Source: Taxillus chinensis
Taxonomy: Eukaryota; Streptophyta; Magnoliopsida; Santalales; Loranthaceae
Length of the DNA: 64,000 bases
Direction of reading: 5' to 3'
Assembly: GCA_023512835.1 (NCBI GenBank)
Contig: JAKCVP010000375.1
Location: 62,001-126,000, forward strand
The notes below the pieces were generated by a model that had not been told where the DNA came from, ran no database searches, and saw only the letters and a program-made list of their open reading frames with translations. Numbering within the stretch: position 1 is the stretch's first letter; every line of letters starts with the position of its first letter. Below are positions 41,071 to 49,999 of the stretch, in pieces. Made by a program: the position numbers and the translations under genes.

Positions 41071-41854
41071 ATGACAGCAAGACCCTCCTCCCGCCCACCC
41101 TCACAGCTCACCTCCCCACCCTCCACATCAGCACACCCCCCCTCAACGAACCGCCCAGCATCCCACGCCTCATCCCCCTCAGCCACGCGCACCGCCCCCT
41201 CAACCCCGCAAAACAATCTACGACCGCCACCTCAATCGCGCCCGCACAGCAGACCTCTCCCGCGCCTCCTTCGCCTACCTCTTCAACGAAATGATCGTCT
41301 ACGCCCAGCGCCGCGTAACAGGCATAACAGACCTCGAGAAACGCCTCAACATCCAAGGCTACCCGCTCGGCCTCAAGCTGCTCGATCTCCTGCTCTATCG
41401 GAGTCCGACGCCGTTTGCAGCCAGCGGCGCAGCGGCGCAGAGCTTGCGGCCTACGAGCGTGCTGCCCTTGCTCCAGTTTATAAGCACGACGCTGTGGAAG
41501 TATCTTTTTAATCGGCCTGCTGATGCGCTGGAGAGGAGTCAGGAACATGGGGATGAGTACATGGTTACGGATAATGAGCCGCTGGTGAATATGTATATTA
41601 GTGTGCCGCGGGAGATGAGTCAGCTTAATTGCGCGGCGTATGTTGCGGGGATTATTGAGGGGGTGTGTGATGGGACGGGCTTCTTCGCTAGGGTTACGGC
41701 GCATAGCGTGGGCGAGGAAGAGGCGGGGGATGCTGGTGGTGGTGGGGGAGCGGGCAAGGGAGGCGCGGTGGTGTGGCCGGGCAAGACGGTGTTTTTGATC
41801 AAGTTTCGCGAGGATGTCATGGAGAGGGAGGAGGTGCTGGGGAAGGGCAAGTGA
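41071..41854 (+). CDS. TRS31: TRAPP subunit TRS31/TRAPPC5 (BET3 family) with an apparent frame break
   Basis: Trs31 is a core subunit of the TRAPP tethering complexes, which activate Ypt1/Rab1 for ER-Golgi traffic. The conserved body, in one frame from about 41210, reads KTIYDRHLNRARTADLSRAS, FAYLFNEMIVYAQRRVTGI, RLNIQGYPLGLKLLDLL, LLQFISTTLWKYLFNRPADA and QLNCAAYVAGIIEG, all typical of Trs31. That frame has no ATG upstream; it opens just after a TGA overlapping the ATG at 41071. The ATG frame gives a natural Pro/Ser/Thr-rich N-terminus (MTARPSSRPPSQLTSPPSTS...) that reaches STPQ exactly where KTIYDR should begin, but one base out of register. Skipping one base (41209) joins them as TPKTIYDR. 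The stretch has no GT, so no intron fits. A Gly/Ala-rich loop (about 41725-41775) interrupts the last strand. Confidence 0.82.
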
Positions 41855-42413
41855 AGGAGGGAGTAAGGGATCCTTGCATCGCCAAGGGGCGTGCTAGAGA
41901 CCTATCTGGTATTAATCATGCACTGGATCGGGGAGGATATGAGATTGGTAGGCACTGCAGGGTTCGTCACCAGCATGCGCATACCATTGCGAACTACAGG
42001 TCGCAGATGGCATACGCGGCGAAATCTGCGCATTCAGGCGCTCCCGAGACCTCAGTCGATCACGACATGTGACAGTGAGTCCAGCCACACAGGTGGACAG
42101 AGACTGGGAACCAACCAGATGCGAGACGCGGACAGGAAGCAGCTTGGAGGTGTACTTCGTACAAGCATGGACAACATGCAAAGCAGCAAGTCTATGTTCA
42201 CGCCTAGATCATTGGGATATACATGTCCACCCACAGATCTAGATGTCGGTTGCGCGCTCGACCAAACCCCTCTACCGGGCGGGAGCTGCGCCAAGTGTAC
42301 AGTCATGACGAGACCATGGGTCCCCTTGACAACAGACAATATCGGCCTCGACCTAGAGACACAAAATCCAACATCTCCCCACAACCTCATCAATCCACCT
42401 CTTCTCTCTGTCT
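41855..42413. other. Convergent 3' intergenic region
   Basis: Shared downstream region of TRS31 (+) and the OAC1-like carrier (-). Frames here are short or run antisense into the carrier gene, so none is supported. Confidence 0.55.
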
Positions 42414-43615
42414 TTACGCCTTCTTCGCCGCCTGTCTCTCGGGTAGTATCCGGTCCTCAAACCTCCGCATGAGCTTGTTTGTCTGCTCAGCCAGACTTAG
42501 CGTCAGGATGGTGTGCGGGAGAATACGGGCCTGTAACAACGTCAGCAAATCCCTCCGCCCAAACTCTCATCGAGCGGAGCGAGCACGCAAAGAGACATAC
42601 CAGATGCGCAAAGAATCCCTTGTAAACAGCCAGGACGCCCTCGGTGCGCACAGTACTCAACAGGCAGTCAAAGCCATTCTTGTACAAGTTGCCGCTCTGG
42701 TTGTACATGCGACTCATGACTGTGTCAGGCGGATGCATGACGACGCACACAGCTACGCCAGAGGCAGCGCTACTACTCAGGTGCAGCGCCGGGCCGTCCT
42801 CCATGCCCAGATGTTTTTGGAGCTGGCGCTTCGCAAGGAAGTAGGTGGGCAGCTGTACGCTAGACCCAAAACCGGTGCGCACCATTGCGGGCAGCACACC
42901 TCTGTAGAGACCGCGGATTCCCTCAGCCTTGTGAATCTGCGACAGACCGTCGATGGCGTTGCGGTAGCGATGCTGTGTGCCGACGGGCAGGAAGGGAGAG
43001 TAGGATTGTAATCTGGTCTTGACGAGGAAGAAAGGGGAGCCAGCGGCAGCGCCCAGGATGCCGGATGCTGCGCCGGAGAAGATGTTGATGGGAACGGATT
43101 GAACGGTGGCGCCGCGCTGTGTGTAGAAGAGGTTGGTCAAGGATGAGCGGAGGGGTTCGTAGAAGCCTAGACGGCAGCCGTTCAGGACCATTTGGTAGAT
43201 GTACTATTGGGCGTCCGGTTAGTCGTACTTCTTTCGTTTCATTCTGAGCGCATCCAGAATGCTTGTCCAATTCGCCAATGATTCATGGCCGTGATGAGGG
43301 TATCGGGCAAGGAAGGCGTAAGTATGGCGGGTTACGTACAGCGCAGCCCAGACCGCGGAGTAGACCTCTAGGCCCCTCGTTCTTCAAGATGACACCAAGA
43401 CCATGGAAAACGCCCTTGTATAACCTCGGTGCTTCACCCTTGGCCTGTAGCTCTCCTTGTAATTGTAGACGAATCTTTACGGTTTCGAAGCCATGGGTGA
43501 CTGTGACGGCTCCACAAGCTGCGATGCCGCCGGCTGTGAAGGCACTGGTAATCTCTATCAGCAATGTCGCGCATGGCTCGACTGCTTATGGAACGCACCC
43601 GACTGTTGTCGACAT
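42414..43615 (-). CDS. OAC1: Mitochondrial oxaloacetate/sulfate carrier OAC1-like (SLC25), at least 4 exons
   Basis: Inner-membrane carrier of six helices in three repeats. Exons supported are about 43553-43340, 43203-42601 and 42530-42414, with GT...AG introns of 136 nt (43339-43204) and 70 nt (42600-42531); junctions are LRGLGCA/YIYQMVLNG and FFAHL/ARILPHTIL. Sequence follows yeast Oac1 closely: TAGGIAACGAVTVTHGFETV, KIRLQLQGELQAKGE, GCRLGFYEPLRSSL, FSGAASGILGAAAGSPFFLV, GSSVQLPTY, EDGPALHLSSSAASG and GNLYKNGFDCLL. The carrier signature's first copy is GFETVK instead of PxExxK, and the third is PPDTVM. The C-terminus is LSLAEQTNKLMRRFEDRILP. The first exon is unresolved: ATG at 43615 (MSTT) is a plausible start, but no well-formed intron connects it in frame to LLIEITSAFTAGG. 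Confidence 0.88.
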
Positions 43616-44253
43616 GACGTTCTCTGGAGCACGCAAAGGTGCAAAGGCCAGACTGCGGAGGCAGGAGAGGTACAATAGCTAGGGAGCGGCTGCTCCTCCC
43701 TTGCGCTGTGAGGTCTAAGATAGGGCGAAACAGATGCGGTATGCGAGAAAAGGCGCAGAAAGACTACAGAAAATGCACTGTAAGGAAGAATCCAGGCATC
43801 AAGGCATCAAAGGAGTGTTGATATAAGAATTGGTAATAGTGAGCAGGTGAGCTGAGCTGCAGTCGTAGTCTGTCGGCTTTGCGCAGGCAGGCATGCCGAG
43901 CGGTCGGGCCGTGTTGCCGTGGGGGGGATGGGGGCCAGGAGCCTCGCAAGAGAAAAAAAAAAAGACATACAAAAATAAAATAAAAAGCAAAGGAAGCTTT
44001 TCAGACTACAAATAGCGTACAGGTGGTCGTATCAACATTAGCTTATGATCATCATATCTATGCATCCGCATTGTCCCTTCCAGAGTCCCGTGTTTCACTC
44101 TCCCTGAAAATGCACCCACTCCCCTTCCCGCCAGCGCGTAGCCTCCCATTAAACACACAATTCATGCCCCCAAATCGAGCGCTCTCGTGACCCTGCACAT
44201 ATGTGTTTTGCGCCCAGTCGCTCTTGTATATACAACATCCCCCTGGTCAAATC
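43616..44253. other. Intergenic region with an A-rich tract
   Basis: Upstream of the OAC1-like gene and downstream of the TRP/Flc gene (both minus). An A-rich stretch at about 43951-43990 corresponds to T-rich sequence in the transcribed direction, in the 3' untranslated area of the TRP/Flc gene. No gene seen. Confidence 0.55.
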
Positions 44254-47200
44254 TTACAACGCTCGTCCAGGCTGCCCATTGCCCGCATTACTGACACTGC
44301 TCGGGCCTCGTGAATGTCGCGGGCTGCTTTGAAGAATCTCCGCTTCGTGGCCGGCGCTTTGCACCTCATCCGGCGTAAGGTGGATGCCGTCGCTCGCTCG
44401 ATGAGACGACACTTGGCCCATCGACGTCGGTCGTTCGCCTCTCCAAGATGACGGCGGCGCATTGAGTCCCTCCGCCCTTGCTGCCTCACCACTCCGTCTG
44501 GATGATCGGAGCGAAGTGCTGGCTCGTGACGACTGCGTTATTGACAGTGATCCTCGCTCCTGCCCGTGGAACGCTCCCCATTGCGCCGTCGTCTGCCGAC
44601 TAAGCTCTTCGCCCCCCGCCTCGGGCTCTCCGGCTCCAGTCGCCTCGGGCTCAATGCTGAGTATCGAGTCTGCCCCCATGCTTCTTCGTCCCGACATAAA
44701 GGGAACTCGAGGTGACGCAGACCGCTGCAGATGAGACGCGCGACGGTTTGGCGGGATAGGTGGCGGAGGCTCATCTATGGCTGGCAGAAAGCTTGTCTGA
44801 ACCCCACTGCCCGCTGTTTCATCTTCGCCTTGCCTTCTTGAAGCTTGCCGAGACGGGCCGGCGTGAGTCGATCTTGAACCAATTCTTGAAGGGATGCCAA
44901 TGCTGCCTCCAAAATCGATTTCGTCAATCACAGGTGCTTCCGGAGACACCACCCGCTTGCCCCTCCCTTCCCACTCTTCATCTTCAGAGTCAATCGGCGA
45001 CGGTCCAGAACGCGTGTCGCTACGTCTGATGTCGGTGATGTCGACGTCAGTATCCGAGTCGGTCCCTCGTGTAGACGATCGTGTCTTTGTGCCTGGCACC
45101 GGGCCTGCTTCGTCCGGAACAATTGGATTGTCACGATATGGCTCTTGGAATGGAACTGAACGGGGCTCATCCTCGAATCCTGCTGGTGGCGCTCGCTTCG
45201 ATCGCACAACTTCAAAGCCTTTGGGACTGTCTTTGCTCTTGCGACCGAACATGTTCTTGAAGAAGCCCGTTGCTGACGATACGGGGCCCACCGGGTCGGC
45301 CGGGCCAGTCTTGAGCCTCCTTGACGGCTGTTCGCTATTAAGAGCCGGTCCCCTCACGCCGTAGTAGAAGTCGACCTCGCGAACCGCATAATCTACCTCT
45401 GTAGTGCGAGAAATTGCCGGGTCGAGTCCATCTCTTTCGCGCATGTATCGATCGGGAGAGAACGATGGGTTCTTGCCGATATCCGCAACTGAAGGTACAA
45501 TTTCGTTGGGCGTGGTCGCATCATGCCCCTCCGCCCACTGATCCCATGAGGCTCGGCTCCTGGAGCCTGGGGTCATCATCTGCGTAGTGTCGCCAGTAGC
45601 TCTTCTAGGACGAGGTTGTCGATAGTAGGGGTCAGAAAGATCAGACGTCTTGATCCCCAGAGCTGGCCGGTCTGGAGTAGGACCAGGCAATGCCGCACTC
45701 ATAGGGAATGCATATGTGCTTTCACCAGTCAACGGCGTACCTGTTGCTCCAGAGCCAGAGGGATCAAGGTGGGCGCTAAGGCGATCACGGCTGGCTCGCT
45801 GGTTTAGTAGTATCGCCGACGACGCAGACAGACTCCTGGACCGACCGCCGTGCAGCGCAGATTTGGTCTCGCCCTCTTCCGTGAGGATAGCAGCGTCAGA
45901 ATGCATACTACTGCGGAAGCCGGAACGCGTGCGACGCTCACGCCTGGACAACTGACGAGCACCCAGAATCCTCACAAGACCGCCACGAGTCGCAGCTCCA
46001 GTGGAGGTGTCACCTCCAGCGCCCAGTGCACGAGCAATGACTTCGGCCAATGTCTGAATAGCATTGATGAAAAAGCCAAAAACCAGGACAGCTGCGTGCA
46101 AGACCAGGATGACATAACCAATCCAGCCTCGGGGGGCTTCAGTCACGCCTAAGCTTGGGACGAATGCAATACTGAGCAGAACGACAACCAATCGTATGAC
46201 TGAGAAGGATGTATGGTAAGCGTTCATCGAAGTAGGTGAGTGGAACGGCCTGAAGGCATTCAAAGTCAGGATCAGAATCACCTCGCATATTGCTAGAATC
46301 ACCAGCTGGGCGATTCCAGAGGGCTGGATGGCGCCAATTGCAACGCCACGGATGAAGGTGAGGAGGGCCGGAATCATGGCAAAGGGCGCAGCCTCGTCAG
46401 AGTAAGTGTTGTACAGAGGCCCGTACAAGAGAACGGTAGGGAGATCATCGAACAGCCTTGATCGGGGTTTTGCCACAAAGATGACCCGCAGAATCCACGC
46501 GGCGAATGCTAGAATCAGCACAAGGAGAATTACCGCCAGCACCACAACGTAGATGGGCGAGGTTCCGGCAATGACCAGTTGGAAGAAGGAAAGCGACACG
46601 ATTGGCAACAGGAAAAAGTTGCAGACAATGCGAACAATGCAGCCAGCAGTCAAGGGCCAGTTCTTACTCCGGAGGTCTTCCGGTGTCGTGTTTGCGATGC
46701 GTCGCAGAACCCATGATGCGAAGAAGCCGATCTGGATCACAACAACGATAGCTGCGATGATGACCAAGGCCCAGATGACTGCTCCTGCCCAGATATCGTC
46801 GTCCTGTCCCATTCCGATAATTTGGCGCACATGTGTCAGCCCATATGGACCGCTGGTGGCGTAAAGCCCGTCCTGTGGATTTTGAAAACTCTGGTCACTG
46901 ACGAAGCTGTTGTTGAATATTAGAGCCGCCCAGCTGACTTGACTAATGATTGGCTGGAAGAATCCGGGATAGTTGAGCGACAGTGAGCCTGCTAGAACAC
47001 CAAACTGGATATATTGCAAGCAGTCGGCGAATCCTGGCGTGACTAGACGGATCAAGTCGGCGTCTCTGCCATAGTTGCTCGTCCATTTGAATACATCTGT
47101 CGTGCCCCATGGACTAGCAACGGACGCTGCTACGACAGCTATGGCGACGAAGAAGAGGATGACGACTGGCAGGTATGCAACTATGTTCGCGTACGAGTCA

Positions 47201-47907
47201 CTCAATGCGGGAGTGATGGCGGCCGATACGCAAGCAACAACAATTGGCTGCCCATTCTCGTCGTCGTCACCACTGTTGACATGCATCGTTGCGCTCAGAG
47301 TCGCAAATGAGTATGCGCCATCAACAGCATGTGTATGCCCAAATGCTCGCAATTGATCGACTTGTTCTTGCGTTACCACCGATGTGTTGAAAACGGGCGC
47401 CAAGGGGCACATGGTACCAGCCACGGTGTAGTCGCAAAATATCAGAGGGTCAGACACGTAAGCCTGGTATGTCAGCAAGTCGAATCGCACATCGAGCGCC
47501 GTGATTTTTGTTTGCGGCTGTCTTGACAAGGGATTTGTGACATTGGCAATCTTGCCATTCCAGGTGCTCCTGTCGTTGCTATCCCAATAGGTGTTGTTGC
47601 TTGCGGGCGGAAGAGATATGTTGTATGTTTGCCCGGTGACATTCCCATATGCCGTCAAAGTGAGGTTGTGTTGACTTCCATTGGTTCGAAAGAACTTTGC
47701 ATCGACGTACTCTGGTACGAATTGGAGGGTGCGCCCTCGAGTCTGACTTGCAGGTAGGCAATTTTCGAATTCGACGAAGACGGCGGAGGTGCAGGGGAAG
47801 AGAGACGAGAGAAGAAGTATGAGGGCCAGAACCTGGAGGGCTGCGCTGTGCAGTAGTGCGCTCCTCTCAGCAGGCGGCCGGCGTTGAGACTGGCAGCTTC
47901 GAGTCAT
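44254..47907 (-). CDS. TRP-like membrane protein of the Flc/Pkd2 family
   Basis: Fungal TRP-domain family (yeast Flc1-3, fission yeast Pkd2/Trp663), linked to calcium homeostasis, FAD transport into the ER and cell-wall integrity. The 1217-residue model starts at the ATG giving MTRSCQSQRRPP. This places a signal peptide (LQVLALILLLSSLFPCTSA) right before the mature VFVEFENCLPASQ; the open frame's earlier ATGs would bury it. Next come an ML-like lumenal domain with several Asn-x-Ser/Thr sites and paired Cys (to about 200) and then a polytopic TRP domain with about nine hydrophobic segments, e.g. YLPVVILFFVAIAVVAASVA, WALVIIAAIVVVIQIGFFAS and VVVLAVILLVLILAFAAWIL. Residues about 650-1217 form an unusually long disordered cytoplasmic tail rich in Ser, Arg and Pro. 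Confidence 0.88.
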   Translation of the reverse strand: MTRSCQSQRRPPAERSALLHSAALQVLALILLLSSLFPCTSAVFVEFENCLPASQTRGRTLQFVPEYVDAKFFRTNGSQHNLTLTAYGNVTGQTYNISLPPASNNTYWDSNDRSTWNGKIANVTNPLSRQPQTKITALDVRFDLLTYQAYVSDPLIFCDYTVAGTMCPLAPVFNTSVVTQEQVDQLRAFGHTHAVDGAYSFATLSATMHVNSGDDDENGQPIVVACVSAAITPALSDSYANIVAYLPVVILFFVAIAVVAASVASPWGTTDVFKWTSNYGRDADLIRLVTPGFADCLQYIQFGVLAGSLSLNYPGFFQPIISQVSWAALIFNNSFVSDQSFQNPQDGLYATSGPYGLTHVRQIIGMGQDDDIWAGAVIWALVIIAAIVVVIQIGFFASWVLRRIANTTPEDLRSKNWPLTAGCIVRIVCNFFLLPIVSLSFFQLVIAGTSPIYVVVLAVILLVLILAFAAWILRVIFVAKPRSRLFDDLPTVLLYGPLYNTYSDEAAPFAMIPALLTFIRGVAIGAIQPSGIAQLVILAICEVILILTLNAFRPFHSPTSMNAYHTSFSVIRLVVVLLSIAFVPSLGVTEAPRGWIGYVILVLHAAVLVFGFFINAIQTLAEVIARALGAGGDTSTGAATRGGLVRILGARQLSRRERRTRSGFRSSMHSDAAILTEEGETKSALHGGRSRSLSASSAILLNQRASRDRLSAHLDPSGSGATGTPLTGESTYAFPMSAALPGPTPDRPALGIKTSDLSDPYYRQPRPRRATGDTTQMMTPGSRSRASWDQWAEGHDATTPNEIVPSVADIGKNPSFSPDRYMRERDGLDPAISRTTEVDYAVREVDFYYGVRGPALNSEQPSRRLKTGPADPVGPVSSATGFFKNMFGRKSKDSPKGFEVVRSKRAPPAGFEDEPRSVPFQEPYRDNPIVPDEAGPVPGTKTRSSTRGTDSDTDVDITDIRRSDTRSGPSPIDSEDEEWEGRGKRVVSPEAPVIDEIDFGGSIGIPSRIGSRSTHAGPSRQASRRQGEDETAGSGVQTSFLPAIDEPPPPIPPNRRASHLQRSASPRVPFMSGRRSMGADSILSIEPEATGAGEPEAGGEELSRQTTAQWGAFHGQERGSLSITQSSRASTSLRSSRRSGEAARAEGLNAPPSSWRGERPTSMGQVSSHRASDGIHLTPDEVQSAGHEAEILQSSPRHSRGPSSVSNAGNGQPGRAL

Positions 47908-48931
47908 TGACTCAGTTGTCTTGTGTGTACCTCTTGAACAACATGGAGCATCTTGACATTTGTCATGCAAGCCGAAAGCAGGGAAGAAAGTTTGAGCACA
48001 CGGAAGCTCTATTGTTGGAGTGATGGCCAACATTGTCGAGGGGGAGCACAGCCACACGCTAAGGCCTGGACGGCAGCGCAAGCGCGGTGTATCGTGGTAC
48101 TGGTCAGCGTAGACACGTTCAATCGACGGGCTCGTGATATCAAAGGCGTGTGGAGTCTGCCATTGGCCTCATACTCGTGGTATTGAGGGTGCTGGCTGCT
48201 GCGGTTGTGTCGGTTCCCCGCGCAATTCAGCTCGCATGTGCCTTGTGCTGCAGGTCAAGGCAGCCACGTCGGTGTGCAAGTCAGCAATGACAGAGTGGCG
48301 CACGCAGGTTTTGACCTTCCACTTTGCAAGCTGTATGGACACAAGAAGCGAGCGTCAATGTGTCTCTTGACTAGGAGTTTTCCTTCGAGGGTCCACTTGT
48401 GCAGTTATATCCAGCGGGCGAACAAGATTCAGGTGCTGTGGGGCGGAGAGCGCTTGCGGGGTGGTGGGAAGGGCTGAAGAATTAATACAATTAGCTGCAA
48501 GATGTGCAGAGAGTCGAGAAGGGGGTAGGGAGAGGAGAATATGAGCGTGGGCGTGGCGTGGAAGAAGGAAAATGAAGGGAAGACGATGGGAATTCTAGGG
48601 CACGGGTCATGGAGGCTCTGGAGATCTAGGACGACTGCGACGGTTGGGGCTTCCGGCTAGATCTGATCAGGTAACGATTCTCAACCTCAGGCCCTCGGGC
48701 CCTCCGTTCGTCAGTCAGTCGCGTGTCTAGTGACGAAAGCCGTGAAGCTTCACTTTGTCGCGTCTTCTTATCCAGTCCCTCAAATCGTCCGGACCTCACA
48801 AAGCCCCTTGCCCGCTCCCGTCTCTTCATTCAAAGCTTGCGCGTACGCCAAGCTGCCAACCACCCATCCCTTCACGTCTGACACTAGGCGACCCCACGAA
48901 GTACTTGCATTCTTCCATCAATCTATCCAAC
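47908..48931. other. 1 kb divergent promoter between TRP/Flc gene and RPB4
   Basis: Separates the two start codons. The RPB4-proximal 250 bases are pyrimidine-rich. Frames in this stretch are extensions of the flanking genes or shadows. No other element was recognised. Confidence 0.6.
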
Positions 48932-49438
48932 ATGGATGAGCCATCACAGAACGCCCCCGAGGCCGTCGAGGTCCCTGCTCGTCCTACAGCGAAGCTTCCA
49001 GCCCTCCACTCGCGCTCCAAACCTCCCGCTTCACAAGACTTACAAGCTGGTTCAGTCCTCGTCCTCGGCGAATTCCAGCGCGCGCCTTGTCTCTCCACAG
49101 GTGAAGCGCACGTCCTGCTCAAGCATCTGATCCGCAACCGCGAACAGTCCTCCCCAGCTTATCGCAACACGCTCAACAACGAGCCTCTCCAACGCACCCT
49201 TCGTCATCTCGAGAGTCTGAGTAAGACGAAGAAAGACGAGCAAGCAATCGCCATCGAAAATATCCTAAGACATCAAGCCAACCTAGAACCATTCGAACGC
49301 GCACAGCTAGCAAGTCTGTTGCCTCGCGAAGCAGAGGAGGCAAAGACGCTGATCCCGAGTCTGGCTGACAAGGTTGATGACGGATATCTGCAGGACCTCC
49401 TTGACACCATTGCTACAGCCAAGGCTGAGAACAGCTAG
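48932..49438 (+). CDS. RPB4: RNA polymerase II subunit RPB4
   Basis: Rpb4 pairs with Rpb7 to form the stalk of RNA polymerase II. The start MDEPSQNAPEAVEVP gives 168 residues; the open frame extends 59 codons upstream, but the extension is leader-like. The family pattern is clear: SVLVLGEFQRAPCLSTGEAH, VLLKHLIRNRE, LRHLESLSK, then LEPFERAQLASLLPREAEEA and KTLIPSLADKVDDGYLQDLLD at the C-terminus, which is the HRDC-like helical domain. The N-terminal 45 residues are disordered. Single exon. It is transcribed divergently from the TRP/Flc gene and converges with the RIM15-like gene. Confidence 0.93.
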   Translation: MDEPSQNAPEAVEVPARPTAKLPALHSRSKPPASQDLQAGSVLVLGEFQRAPCLSTGEAHVLLKHLIRNREQSSPAYRNTLNNEPLQRTLRHLESLSKTKKDEQAIAIENILRHQANLEPFERAQLASLLPREAEEAKTLIPSLADKVDDGYLQDLLDTIATAKAENS

Positions 49439-49999
49439 AGAGGCAAGATTCTTGCCTTGAGTCCGAGAACTCTTTTTCATGGCTGGCGAAATGGGCGCAA
49501 GGGAGGATGGCAAATCGGTCTTCAAGTGCGCTGTCACGCATGAGCAGGACCACTTAATTAATGATATTTCTCAAACGGATCGAATTCGTGCGCATTCAGA
49601 GGCTATATCCTCCTCACCGTTGAACCACGGTAGGGCTAGTACAGTCACATGAGTTCAGTGAGAGCCTTGGGGCCCAAGATCCTGCCATGCTGAGGCCTGC
49701 GTGATGCAGCAGTCTGCGTGCATTCGGCCACTTCCTCCCCTTCGTATGATGGTGTGCCAACCGTTGCTAGCATCGCTGCTTTCCAGTGCACAGAGACAAA
49801 TTGGGTTACCTAAAACTGACATAGAGAATTCGTAATGCGTAGCGAACATCGATGGCTGCTCCTAGGCTTCCCCTTCCCACCACGTCCTTCGAAGCAAGTT
49901 AAACACCCAACCCAACGCCATGCTGAACTCAGAAAACGCTATCGGTAAAACAAAGATGGGGGAAAAAAGAAAGAGAGAATACGAAAAGTCTCGATGTAA
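49439..49999. other. Convergent 3' region of RPB4 and RIM15-like gene
   Basis: 561 bases between two stop codons, containing both 3' untranslated regions. No gene seen. Confidence 0.6.

Noticed and set aside
47908..48081. Upstream extension of the TRP/Flc reading frame to the ATG at 48081
   Set aside because: It would place 58 extra residues before a clear signal peptide; the ATG at 47907 is preferred.
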